This document shows positions 8,919-17,562 of a DNA stretch of 40,586 nucleotides, one piece after another. How positions within the stretch are numbered: the first letter of the stretch is position 1; each line of letters starts with the position of its first letter. The DNA is taken from positions 1 to 40,586 of the forward strand of contig JAFQCM010000123.1 in NCBI GenBank assembly GCA_017399445.1. Reading direction: 5' to 3'. The notes under the pieces are model-generated. The model saw only the letters and a list, made by a program, of their open reading frames with translations, did not search any database and was not told where the DNA came from. The translations under genes and the position numbers were made by a program. Source of the stretch: Lachnospiraceae bacterium. GTDB lineage: Bacteria > Bacillota > Clostridia > Lachnospirales > Lachnospiraceae.

Positions 8919-11799
8919 TGATATTAAAGATTTTATTCTTAGTGTTGTAAAATCCAGATTGTTTGTGCTTGTTATTGTATTTATTGTATTATTTTCTGTT
9001 TTAATCCAAAGACTTTTTACCTTACAAATTGTAAAAGGTGAAGAGTATCTGGATAAATATGTAATCAAAACAGAAAAAAAACAAACAATTTCAAGCACTA
9101 GAGGAAATATCTATGATCGAAACGGTAAACTGTTAGCTTATGATGAACTAGCATACTCTGTTACCATTGAAGATACATATGAAGGAAAAGATAAGGATAA
9201 AAAATTAAATAATACCATTCGTTCTTTGGTTAAAATCATTGAAGAAAAAGGTGACTCTATTATAAATGATTTTAACATTATTGTAGGAGAAAGCGGAAAG
9301 TACGAATATACTGTAGAAGATACTGCAAGACTTAGATTTATTGCAGATGTATATGGATATGCTAAAATTGATAAGTTAGAAGAAGATGAAAAAAATTCTA
9401 CAGCAGAACAATTAATGGCATATATGGCAGAAAGATATGGTATAGGTGAATATCAGAACAATGACAAAGAAAAACCATTTATTATTGATTCTTCTTATTC
9501 AAAAGAGGAATTGTTAAAAGTTGTCACTGTAAGATATCAGTTAAGTCTTAATTTGTATCAGCAGTTTGTGGCTACTGTAGTTGCAAATGATGTAAAAGAA
9601 GAAACGGTAGCGGTAATTATGGAAAACAGTGATACTCTTCAGGGCGTAGGAATTGCGGAAAATACCATGCGTAAGTATGTAGACAGCATTTATATGGCTC
9701 AGATTATTGGATATACTGGTAAGGTTTCTGCAGAAGAATTAGAAGAGTATCAAAAGATAGATGATTCCTATTCACTTACAGATATGGTAGGAAAGTCTGG
9801 TATTGAACAGGAAATGGAAACCCAGCTTCAGGGGAAAAAAGGATATAAACTTGTTGCAGTAGATAATATGGGAAAGGTAGTAGAAGAACTAGAGCAGGAA
9901 GAACCCGTTGCAGGAAACGACTTATACCTTACCATTGATATTGAACTTCAAAAAGCAGTATATAATATTATTGAACAAAAGTTAGCAGGAATTCTCCACT
10001 CAAAAATTATTGATTCAAAAACCTATCATCAAACGGGAGCAGCAAAAGATATTAAGATTCCTATTGATGATGTATATTATGCATTGATTAATAACAATGT
10101 GATTAAAACATCCCATTTTCAAGAAGACGATGCAGGCCCTACAGAGAAACAGGTTCTTACTAAATATGAATCCAGAAGAGATCAGGCAATTGCACAGATT
10201 CTTGCAGAACTAAAATCGGATAATCCGACTCCATATAAATCCTTAAGCGAGGAAATGCAGGTATATGAAACTTTTATTACCACATTACTTGGAAAATATA
10301 ATAATGGAGTTATTAAGGAAAGTGAGATAAATACTTCTCATGAAGCTTATAAAGAATGGAAAAACGAAACCATAGGGTTAAAAACGTATTTACAGTTTTT
10401 AATTGAAGAAAATTGTATTGATATTTCTAAATTGTCTGTAGAAAGCAGATATTCCGATTCGGATGAAATATATTCTGCATTACTTAGCTATTTAGAAGAA
10501 AAATTAAAGGACGGAGTTTCTATCAGGGATTCTCAGGGAAATGCCAGCAGTTTTACAAAAAAAGTATTCAAGTATATGATTGTAGACAATCAGATAAGCG
10601 GTAAAGAATTATGTTATATTTTATATGAACAAGGCGTTTTACCGGCAGATGATGAAGATAAAGAAAAGTTATATAATGGAGCCATAGGTGCTTACCAGTT
10701 TATGAGGACGAAAATCGAGAAAATTGATATTACACCTGCCCAGTTAGCATTGGATCCATGTTCTGCTTCTTGCATTGTTACAGATGTGAACACAGGAGAA
10801 GCTCTGGCTGTAGTATCTTATCCAAGTTATGATAACAATTTACTGGCAAATACAGTAGATTCTGAATATTACAACAGCTTATTAAATGATTTATCAAGAC
10901 CACTTTACAATAATGCAACCCAGCAGCAGACAGCACCAGGTTCCACATTCAAACCAATTTCTGCTATTGCAGGATTGGAAGAACAGGTGATTTCAACTGG
11001 AAGCTATGCTACCTGTACAGGTATATTTGATAAAACAGATATTCCAATTAAATGTTGGATTTATAGTGGAAGTCATGGTTCCTTGAACGTAGTAGGCGGT
11101 TTGGAAAATTCTTGTAACTATTTCTTTAATGATGTAGCATATAAATTAAGTCAAAATAATGGGAAATTTGATTCTCAATATGGCTTGACGAGATTGGAAA
11201 AATATGCAAAAATGTTTGGATTGGGAGACGTTTCTGGACTTGAGATTGTAGAAACAAAGCCACAAATATCAAATCAGGACCCCTTGCGTTCTGCTATTGG
11301 ACAGGGCACCCATAACTATACCATATCACAGTTATCAAGATATGTAACAACCCTGGCTAATAAAGGAACCTGCTATAATTTAAGTCTTCTTGATAAAGTA
11401 ACAACCTCAGATGGGACTGTGGTAGAAGATTTTACTCCAACAGTATATAATCAGGTAGAAATGGCTGACTCTACTTGGCAGGCAGTAAAAGCGGGTATGA
11501 TAGCAGCAGCCGCTGATTATAATTCCTTAAAAGAAATTGAGGATATGCTGACAGTAGCTGGAAAAACTGGTACAGCAGAACAAAATAAAAACAGAGCTAA
11601 CCATGCGTTGTTTATTGGATATGCACCGGCAGATGCACCAGAAATTTCTGTTGCAGCACGTATTACTTATGGTTACACTTCTGCTAATGCGGTAGAAATA
11701 GCAAGAGATGTATATAAATATTACTTTAAACTAGAAGATACAGATGATATTTTAAGTGGAACGGCAGAAGCGCCTGATGGACAAACCATTGGCGATTAA
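8887..11799 (+). CDS. mrdA: penicillin-binding protein 2 (elongation transpeptidase) with large insertion
   Basis: This class B PBP cross-links peptidoglycan during elongation and works with the RodA encoded downstream. At 970 residues it is much longer than the usual 600-720. It has a membrane anchor (about residues 20-42), a PBP dimer domain, and a transpeptidase domain with S-T-F-K (Ser686), S-C-N (742) and K-T-G-T (893). The strand TIDIELQ (about 350) should be followed soon by the D-x-x-T-G-E strand, but that appears only at about 625; the roughly 250 residues between are a charged, mostly helical insertion. The GTG start at 8887 overlaps mreD; a TTG at 8911 preceded by AAGGAG (8894-8899) is an equally good start. 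gene_symbol follows the E. coli PBP2 name. Confidence 0.93.
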   Translation: MRKGARLNLFSDIKDFILSVVKSRLFVLVIVFIVLFSVLIQRLFTLQIVKGEEYLDKYVIKTEKKQTISSTRGNIYDRNGKLLAYDELAYSVTIEDTYEGKDKDKKLNNTIRSLVKIIEEKGDSIINDFNIIVGESGKYEYTVEDTARLRFIADVYGYAKIDKLEEDEKNSTAEQLMAYMAERYGIGEYQNNDKEKPFIIDSSYSKEELLKVVTVRYQLSLNLYQQFVATVVANDVKEETVAVIMENSDTLQGVGIAENTMRKYVDSIYMAQIIGYTGKVSAEELEEYQKIDDSYSLTDMVGKSGIEQEMETQLQGKKGYKLVAVDNMGKVVEELEQEEPVAGNDLYLTIDIELQKAVYNIIEQKLAGILHSKIIDSKTYHQTGAAKDIKIPIDDVYYALINNNVIKTSHFQEDDAGPTEKQVLTKYESRRDQAIAQILAELKSDNPTPYKSLSEEMQVYETFITTLLGKYNNGVIKESEINTSHEAYKEWKNETIGLKTYLQFLIEENCIDISKLSVESRYSDSDEIYSALLSYLEEKLKDGVSIRDSQGNASSFTKKVFKYMIVDNQISGKELCYILYEQGVLPADDEDKEKLYNGAIGAYQFMRTKIEKIDITPAQLALDPCSASCIVTDVNTGEALAVVSYPSYDNNLLANTVDSEYYNSLLNDLSRPLYNNATQQQTAPGSTFKPISAIAGLEEQVISTGSYATCTGIFDKTDIPIKCWIYSGSHGSLNVVGGLENSCNYFFNDVAYKLSQNNGKFDSQYGLTRLEKYAKMFGLGDVSGLEIVETKPQISNQDPLRSAIGQGTHNYTISQLSRYVTTLANKGTCYNLSLLDKVTTSDGTVVEDFTPTVYNQVEMADSTWQAVKAGMIAAAADYNSLKEIEDMLTVAGKTGTAEQNKNRANHALFIGYAPADAPEISVAARITYGYTSANAVEIARDVYKYYFKLEDTDDILSGTAEAPDGQTIGD

Positions 11800-11816
11800 G
11801 TATGGAGGTGAGAGAT

Positions 11817-12503
11817 GTGAAAGAATCAGTTGTAATTAAAAGTAATGCTTATGGCATTGTTATAAACATGGATTCTGAAGTACCTTTTGACACATTGCTT
11901 GCAGATATTAGCAAAAAATTCAAAGAATCGGCAAAATTTTTCAAAAATGCCAAAATGGGAATTTCTTTTAAAGGTAGGGAATTGACAGATGAGCAGGAAA
12001 GAGCTATTCTTAATGTGATTTCTGAAAATTCAAACATGGAAATTCTGTGTGTGGTAGACAATGGTTCTTTAGAAGAGCAAGTCTTTAAAAACGCTGTAGA
12101 AAACAAGGTGGCAGAGATAGATGCAAAGGATGGACAGTTCTATAAGGGAACCCTTCGTTCCGGGCAGGTGTTTGAAGCAGAGACCAGTGTTGTGATTTTA
12201 GGAGATGTAAATCCAGGAGCAACAGTAATTTCTACAGGAAATATTGTAGTATTAGGGGCATTAAAAGGTGTTGCTTATGCAGGCGGAAATGGAAATGAAG
12301 GTGCATTTGTAGTGGCTTTGGAAATGAGTCCTGTTCAAATAAAAATAGGTGACAAAATTGCAAGATGTTCTGATACAACTTCAATATTCAAAAAGCGAAA
12401 GAAGAAAGTTTCTATAGAACCAAAGATTGCATTTGTAGAAGATGGCAATATATATATTGAGCCAGTGAGCAGAGAAGTACTAAATGATTTAAGATTAAAA
12501 TAG
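11817..12503 (+). CDS. minC: septum site-determining protein MinC
   Basis: MinC blocks FtsZ polymerisation away from mid-cell and is recruited by MinD. The 228-residue product has the N-terminal inhibitory domain (residues 1-100) and the C-terminal right-handed beta-helix with GDVNPGA, GNIVVLG and LKGVAYAGG turns, the MinD-binding face. The start is GTG 11817, because GGAGGTGA (11804-11811) sits at the correct distance; the in-frame ATG at 11802 lies before this site. minD and minE follow, so the organism has a Min system with MinE. Confidence 0.93.
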   Translation: MKESVVIKSNAYGIVINMDSEVPFDTLLADISKKFKESAKFFKNAKMGISFKGRELTDEQERAILNVISENSNMEILCVVDNGSLEEQVFKNAVENKVAEIDAKDGQFYKGTLRSGQVFEAETSVVILGDVNPGATVISTGNIVVLGALKGVAYAGGNGNEGAFVVALEMSPVQIKIGDKIARCSDTTSIFKKRKKKVSIEPKIAFVEDGNIYIEPVSREVLNDLRLK

Positions 12504-12535
12504 TATTTAAAGAATTAAATTCGGGAGGAATAAGA

Positions 12536-13327
12536 ATGAGTGAAGTAATCGTAATCACATCCGGTAAGGGTGGTGTAGGTAAAACTACAACTACAGCAAA
12601 TGTTGGAACCGGATTAGCAAAACTGGATAAAAAGGTAGTATTAATCGATACAGATATAGGTCTTCGTAATCTGGATGTAGTAATGGGTCTGGAAAATCGT
12701 ATTGTATACAACTTAGTAGATGTGGTGGAAGGAAATTGTCGTATTAAACAGGCATTAATTAAGGACAAGCGATATCCAAATCTGTATCTTTTACCATCTG
12801 CACAAACAAGAGACAAAACGGCAGTAACTCCAGAACAGATGAAAAAACTCACAGATGAATTAAGAGAAGAATTTGATTACATACTTCTGGATTGTCCGGC
12901 TGGTATTGAGCAGGGATTCAAAAATGCGGTAGCAGGAGCGGACAGAGCATTAGTAGTTACTACACCAGAAGTATCTGCAATTCGCGATGCAGACCGTATT
13001 ATTGGTTTGTTAGAGGCAAATGAATTGAAACGCACAGATTTAATTGTAAATCGTATTCGTATGGATATGGTAAAACGTGGAGATATGATGTCTATTGATG
13101 ATGTAGTAGATATTCTTGCTGTTAATTTAATCGGAGCTGTTCCAGATGACGAACAGATTGTTATCTCTACCAACCAGGGAGAACCATTAGTTGGTTCTGA
13201 TGCATTAGCAGGTAAGGCATATATGAATATATGTAAGCGTATTATGGGGGAAGATGTTCCTTTACTTGATCTTTCTGCAAACAATGGTTTCTTTGCCAAA
13301 CTTTCTTCTATATTTAAGAAAAACTAA
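12536..13327 (+). CDS. minD: septum site-determining ATPase MinD
   Basis: MinD is a ParA/MinD-type ATPase that binds the membrane as an ATP dimer and carries MinC. The deviant Walker A motif GKGGVGKTTT is at about residues 10-19, DTDIGLRNLD is switch I, and DCPAGIEQG is switch II. The 263-residue length is standard, and the C-terminus (FFAKLSSIFKKN) is a short amphipathic membrane-targeting helix. A GGGAGG ribosome site precedes the ATG. It is 14 bases from minE. Confidence 0.97.
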   Translation: MSEVIVITSGKGGVGKTTTTANVGTGLAKLDKKVVLIDTDIGLRNLDVVMGLENRIVYNLVDVVEGNCRIKQALIKDKRYPNLYLLPSAQTRDKTAVTPEQMKKLTDELREEFDYILLDCPAGIEQGFKNAVAGADRALVVTTPEVSAIRDADRIIGLLEANELKRTDLIVNRIRMDMVKRGDMMSIDDVVDILAVNLIGAVPDDEQIVISTNQGEPLVGSDALAGKAYMNICKRIMGEDVPLLDLSANNGFFAKLSSIFKKN

Positions 13328-13341
13328 GGAGGAACAGGCAA

Positions 13342-13623
13342 ATGGGATTAATGGATTTTTTTAGAAAGAAAAACTCAGGTGATGTGGCGAAGGACAGGTT
13401 AAAACTTCTCTTAATTTCAGATAGAGCAAACTGTTCACCTGAAATAATGGAAATGATTAAAAATGATATTATTAAGGTTATTTCAAAATATATGGAAATA
13501 GACGCAGAAGGTTTGGATATTCAGATAACTCAAACAGAATCTGATGGTAGAAATGGAAATGTTCCAGCGCTTTTTGCCAATATTCCAATTAAAGATTTAA
13601 AACAGACAAATCAGGACAAATAG
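13342..13623 (+). CDS. minE: cell division topological specificity factor MinE
   Basis: This is a 93-residue MinE. The N-terminal helix MGLMDFFRKK is the membrane-binding segment, the next part (RLKLLLISDRA) is the conserved MinD-contact helix or strand, and the C-terminal half is the dimerisation domain. MinE stimulates the MinD ATPase and drives pole-to-pole oscillation in bacteria that have it. It lies directly after minD and before rodA. Confidence 0.94.
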   Translation: MGLMDFFRKKNSGDVAKDRLKLLLISDRANCSPEIMEMIKNDIIKVISKYMEIDAEGLDIQITQTESDGRNGNVPALFANIPIKDLKQTNQDK

Positions 13624-13650
13624 CCTTAAAATTAAGGAAAAGGGACAGGT

Positions 13651-14757
13651 ATGTTAAAAAAATATGAACTGAAAGATTACAGATTTAATCTGGTGTTTCT
13701 ATTAATCGCATTAACAAGTATAGGTGTGCTTGTGGTAGGAAGTGCACTAGAATCAGTACAAAAGAAACAGTTTATGGGAATGATGTTGGGATTGATTGTT
13801 ATGATTGTAATATCTATATTAGATTATTCCTATATTTTAAGATTTTATTGGATTATGTATGTTGTTTCTGTTATACTTTTGTTGAGCGTAAAATTTTTTG
13901 GAACATCCGTAAATGGTTCCCAACGCTGGCTTAGTATAGGGGGATTTCAGTTTCAGCCCTCAGAACTATGTAAGATACTGCTTATCTTGTTTTTTGCAAG
14001 ATATTTTATGATTCATAAAGAAGATTTAAATACCTTTCCAACATTATGTATCACAGCTATATTGATGCTTATTCCAGTACTACTTATTGAAAGTCAGCCG
14101 GATCTTTCTACTACAATAACAGTGTCATTTGTTTTGTGCATGTTATTATATGTTTCCGGATTAAGTTATAAACTTATCGGAACTGCCTTGGCTATTATAG
14201 TGCCTTGTGCTATTGTATTCTTAACCATTGTAATTCAACCGGAACAGACTTTGTTAGAACCTTATCAGCGGGATAGAATTATGGCATGGCTGGATCCGGA
14301 AGAATATCAAAATAGTACAGGATATCAGCAAACTAATGCTATCATGGCAATTGGTTCCGGACAATTATACGGAAAAGGATTAAATAACAATAGTATCACA
14401 TCTGTAAAAAATGGTAATTTTATTGCAGAGCCGGAAACAGACTTTATTTTTGCTATTGTTGGGGAAGAATTAGGCTTTGTAGGAAGTGTAATTGTAATTG
14501 GACTGATTGGACTGATTACTTTTACTTGTATTATGATAGGACGGCGGGCAAAAGACCTGGCAGGAATGTTGATTTGTGTGGGTATGGCATCTTTAGTTGG
14601 CTTTCAAAGTTTTGTAAACATTGGAGTAGCTACCGGGGTTTTGCCAAATACAGGAATACCTCTTCCTTTTATTAGCTATGGACTTACCTCTTTGGTAAGT
14701 ATGTATATGGGAATGGGATTTGTACTTAATGTTGGATTACAGCCAAGAAAATACTAA
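13651..14757 (+). CDS. rodA: SEDS glycosyltransferase RodA
   Basis: RodA polymerises glycan strands from lipid II and pairs with PBP2. The 368-residue polytopic protein has about ten membrane segments. Diagnostic SEDS motifs are visible: NGSQRWL, FQPSEL(C)K, ESQPDLST in the loop that contains the catalytic Asp, and FISYGLTS near the C-terminus. Its place after mreBCD-PBP2-minCDE argues for RodA rather than FtsW. mgsA follows after 16 bases. Confidence 0.93.
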   Translation: MLKKYELKDYRFNLVFLLIALTSIGVLVVGSALESVQKKQFMGMMLGLIVMIVISILDYSYILRFYWIMYVVSVILLLSVKFFGTSVNGSQRWLSIGGFQFQPSELCKILLILFFARYFMIHKEDLNTFPTLCITAILMLIPVLLIESQPDLSTTITVSFVLCMLLYVSGLSYKLIGTALAIIVPCAIVFLTIVIQPEQTLLEPYQRDRIMAWLDPEEYQNSTGYQQTNAIMAIGSGQLYGKGLNNNSITSVKNGNFIAEPETDFIFAIVGEELGFVGSVIVIGLIGLITFTCIMIGRRAKDLAGMLICVGMASLVGFQSFVNIGVATGVLPNTGIPLPFISYGLTSLVSMYMGMGFVLNVGLQPRKY

Positions 14758-14773
14758 AAAGGAGGGTCACTAA

Positions 14774-15169
14774 ATGAACATAGGACTTATAGCACATGAC
14801 TCAAAGAAAAAATTAATGCAGAATTTTTGTATTGCATACAGAGGTATTTTAAGTAAAAATGAATTGTATGCAACAGGTACCACAGGAAGACTGATTGAAG
14901 AAGTAACAAATTTAAATGTACACAAATATCTTGCGGGACATTTAGGAGGAGAGCAGCAGTTAGGAGCTCAGATTGAACATAATCAAATTGACCTTTTGAT
15001 TTTTCTTCGTGATCCTCTGGCTCCAAAGCATCATGATCCGGATGTAAATAATGTGTTCCGTTTATGCGATATGCATAATATACCATTAGCGACAAATTTA
15101 GCATCTGCTGAATTACTCATTAAGTCACTAGACAGAGGGGATCTTGATTGGCGTGAAATGTATAAATAA
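14774..15169 (+). CDS. mgsA: methylglyoxal synthase MgsA
   Basis: MgsA converts dihydroxyacetone phosphate to methylglyoxal and phosphate, a bypass of lower glycolysis under phosphate limitation. The 131-residue length and motifs fit the family: IAHDSKK at residues 5-11, ATGTTGRL for phosphate binding, GHLGGEQQLGA, FLRDPL with the catalytic aspartate, and IPLATN. A strong AAGGAGGG site precedes the ATG. The link to the shape operon is a conserved clostridial neighbourhood with no clear functional reason. Its 3' end overlaps the next gene. Confidence 0.96.
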   Translation: MNIGLIAHDSKKKLMQNFCIAYRGILSKNELYATGTTGRLIEEVTNLNVHKYLAGHLGGEQQLGAQIEHNQIDLLIFLRDPLAPKHHDPDVNNVFRLCDMHNIPLATNLASAELLIKSLDRGDLDWREMYK

Positions 15170-16181
15170 ACATATAAAAGTGTATGCAGGATTATTTTTG
15201 ACCTGCTTATGTCTGTGTGGCTGTGGCAGTAAAGAAAGCTTTGAGAATCCTTATGATGGAGATAATACACCTTCTGCATATAGTGTTTTCGAGGGAGATT
15301 TTTCTTCTGTTGCCAAGCCATTTGCCAGTGAATTATGTGTGGTAAATGAAAATGTAAACAAAGCTGGGGTTGATGTGACAAATACAGAGGCAGCAGGATT
15401 ATTTGATTTGACTAACAAAGAAGTGTTGTATGCAGCTAATGTCCATAGACAAATGAATCCGGCAAGCCTTACAAAGGTTATGACAGCATTAATTGCACTG
15501 GAAAATGTAAAGCTGGATGAAACTATAACTGCTACTGCAAATGTAAATATTCAGGAACAGGGGGCACAGCTTTGCGGTTTTCAGGAAGGTGATACTTTTA
15601 CGATGGACCAGGCATTGTATGGACTATTAATGTATTCTGGAAACGACGCGGGTGTGGCAATTGCAGAGCATGTGGCTGGAAGTGTAGAAGCTTTTGCTGA
15701 TATGATGAATGAAAAGGCAAAGGAAATTGGAGCTACAAATACCCATTTTTCCAATCCTCATGGTTTAACAGCAGCAGATCATTACACTACAGCTTATGAT
15801 TTATATTTGATATTCAACGAAGCAATGAAATATGACAAATTTGTGGAAATAATTCATTCTACAGAATATTCATCGGTTTATCATGATAAAGATGGAAATG
15901 AGAAAGAAATCATTCTAAAAACTACCAATCAGTTTTTAAGTAGTGACTCCAGTTATACAGCACCAGAACATGTAACTGTAATTGGAGGAAAAACAGGGAC
16001 TACAGAGGCTGCTGGGGCCTGTTTGATTTTGTTAAGCAATGATGCAGCTGGTAATCCATATATTTCAGTGATTTTGAAAGCGGATGATAAAAGTGTGTTG
16101 TACACAAAAATGACTAATTTACTTACCGCCATTACTGGCAATACTCAAAACAGTACTCAAGAAAGTACTCAGGCAAACTAA
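15153..16181 (+). CDS. D-alanyl-D-alanine carboxypeptidase (DacA/DacF type), probable lipoprotein
   Basis: This serine-type D,D-carboxypeptidase trims the terminal D-Ala of peptidoglycan pentapeptides. The SxxK motif is S-L-T-K (about residue 105), S-G-N follows near residue 162, and K-T-G-T comes late in the chain, all in the PBP5 order. The N-terminus is a short signal sequence ending in L-C-G-C, consistent with a lipobox, so the protein is probably anchored outside the membrane by lipid rather than by a C-terminal amphipathic helix. The C-terminus has short S-T-Q repeats. Two starts are possible: TTG 15144 (too close to GAGGGG) and GTG 15153 (chosen; spacing somewhat long). It overlaps mgsA and is followed by a terminator. 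Confidence 0.9.
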   Translation: MKCINKHIKVYAGLFLTCLCLCGCGSKESFENPYDGDNTPSAYSVFEGDFSSVAKPFASELCVVNENVNKAGVDVTNTEAAGLFDLTNKEVLYAANVHRQMNPASLTKVMTALIALENVKLDETITATANVNIQEQGAQLCGFQEGDTFTMDQALYGLLMYSGNDAGVAIAEHVAGSVEAFADMMNEKAKEIGATNTHFSNPHGLTAADHYTTAYDLYLIFNEAMKYDKFVEIIHSTEYSSVYHDKDGNEKEIILKTTNQFLSSDSSYTAPEHVTVIGGKTGTTEAAGACLILLSNDAAGNPYISVILKADDKSVLYTKMTNLLTAITGNTQNSTQESTQAN

Positions 16182-16182
16182 A

Positions 16183-16217
16183 AAACCAGCAGGCAAAACT
16201 GCTGGTTTATTTTTCTT
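16183..16217. terminator. bidirectional rho-independent terminator
   Basis: AAACCAGCAG (16183-16192) pairs with CTGCTGGTTT (16199-16208) around a six-base loop. The plus strand continues with ATTTTTCTT, and on the minus strand the stem is followed by a run of T from the A-rich left side, so it serves both the carboxypeptidase gene and the convergent DUF378 gene. Confidence 0.9.
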
Positions 16218-16229
16218 ATTGTGTAAAGG

Positions 16230-16442
16230 TTAGGCTCTGCTCATGGATGTGATACGACCAAATACACTTAACATGTATAGACCACAAATTCCCACTACAC
16301 CATATACAATACGACTTAATAAAGTCATGCTTCCAAAAAGCCATGCAACAAGGTCAAAACCGAAAAATCCAATGAGACCCCAGTTTACAGCACCAATAAT
16401 GACAATTGTAAGTACAAAATAGTCAAGTCCTCTTGAATCCAT
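16230..16442 (-). CDS. DUF378 small membrane protein
   Basis: This 70-residue protein has two membrane segments (about residues 7-30 and 40-62). The motif GAVNWGLIGFFGFDLV and the late GLYML are typical of DUF378 (B. subtilis YuzA type). The function is not known. It is the only minus-strand gene in the first 39.8 kb. An AGGAGGT site lies just upstream of its ATG on the minus strand. It is convergent with the carboxypeptidase gene, sharing its terminator, and divergent from the radical SAM gene. Confidence 0.88.
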   Translation of the reverse strand: MDSRGLDYFVLTIVIIGAVNWGLIGFFGFDLVAWLFGSMTLLSRIVYGVVGICGLYMLSVFGRITSMSRA

Positions 16443-16528
16443 TTTATTACCTCCTGAAATGTTTTTGTTGTTCCTTTATAGTGTTTGCTAAATATAAATA
16501 TTTATTCCAATATTAAGAAAATTGTAAT

Positions 16529-16557
16529 TTGACTTTGCACTCTAAAAACTATATAAT
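16529..16557 (+). promoter_or_regulatory. strong sigma-A promoter for the radical SAM-ylm operon
   Basis: TTGACT, 17 bases, then TATAAT, an almost perfect consensus. It lies 28 bases before the chosen ATG of the radical SAM gene and probably drives the run of plus-strand genes to rluD, since no terminator is seen until 23581. Confidence 0.85.
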
Positions 16558-16585
16558 AGATTAGATGTATGTTAGGAGATTTCAG

Positions 16586-17548
16586 ATGGCAGAAGATGTA
16601 AGATATAAAATTTATTCCCAGTATTTGAAAAATAAATATGGTGAAAAGGTATATAAATTGCCGGTAAATCTTCCTGTAACCTGCCCAAATAAGATAAATG
16701 GTATGGGTGGCTGTACATTTTGCTCGGAAGAAGGGACAGGCTTTGAAGCAATGCCTTCCCAAAAAAGTGTTACAGAACAGCTTATGGTTACGAAAGAAAA
16801 AATAGAAAAAAAATATAAGGCACATAAGTTTATTGCATATTTTCAAAATTACACCAATACTTATCTGCCTTTATCTCAGTTTGAAAATTATCTTTCAGAA
16901 GCAGCAGAAGTAGAAGAAGTGGTGGAAATTAGTGTTTCTACCAGGCCAGATTGCATTCATGAAAAATATTTAGATAGCTTAAAGAAAATACAGGAAATAT
17001 ATAAAAAGGAGATTACTATAGAATTAGGATTGCAAACTGCCAATTACCATACACTTATGAAAATTAACCGTGGGCATAGATTGGCAGAATTTCTTGGAGC
17101 AGTATTAATGATTCAAAGATATGGATTCGAAATATGTGTTCATGTAATTCCAAATCTTCCCTATGATACGTTAGAAGATGTAATAGAAACTGCCAGAATT
17201 CTATCCATTCTGCCAATTTCTCAGGTAAAACTCCATTCCCTATATATTGCCAAGGGAACTAAACTGGAGCAGGATTATTTAGAAGGCAGAATACAAATAT
17301 GTACCAGAGAAGAGTATTATGAAAGAATTGCATGGTTCTTAATGAACTTAAGAGAAGATATGGTAATTGAGCGGCTGTTTAGCCGAATTCCTGAAGAAGA
17401 CTCCGTTTTTTCCAATTGGGGAATGAGTTGGTGGAAGTGTCAGGAAGAATTTTTAACATATATGCAAGAACATGATTATTATCAAGGCAAGCTAAGTAAT
17501 CAGTTTTTTGCAGAACCAATTATAAAAGCCGGCTTTTTAAATCAGTAG
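16586..17548 (+). CDS. radical SAM protein, TIGR01212 family (YtqA/YhcC type)
   Basis: This is a 320-residue radical SAM protein. The cluster cysteines are spaced as in TIGR01212: C-P-N, then GGCTFCS about eleven residues later, close to the N-terminus. FQNYTNTY and ELGLQT(A) are further family signatures. The family resembles Elp3 but lacks the acetyltransferase domain; its substrate is not established. The start is ATG 16586, after AGGAG at 16574-16578; the upstream ATG 16565 precedes that site. It heads the operon with the HlyD-like gene and ylmE. Confidence 0.9.
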   Translation: MAEDVRYKIYSQYLKNKYGEKVYKLPVNLPVTCPNKINGMGGCTFCSEEGTGFEAMPSQKSVTEQLMVTKEKIEKKYKAHKFIAYFQNYTNTYLPLSQFENYLSEAAEVEEVVEISVSTRPDCIHEKYLDSLKKIQEIYKKEITIELGLQTANYHTLMKINRGHRLAEFLGAVLMIQRYGFEICVHVIPNLPYDTLEDVIETARILSILPISQVKLHSLYIAKGTKLEQDYLEGRIQICTREEYYERIAWFLMNLREDMVIERLFSRIPEEDSVFSNWGMSWWKCQEEFLTYMQEHDYYQGKLSNQFFAEPIIKAGFLNQ

Positions 17549-17562
17549 GAGGGGTGGTACTT

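Noticed and set aside
12412..12852. 146-codon minus-strand open frame over the minC-minD junction
   Set aside because: It is antisense to minC and minD, with no ribosome site and low-complexity composition.
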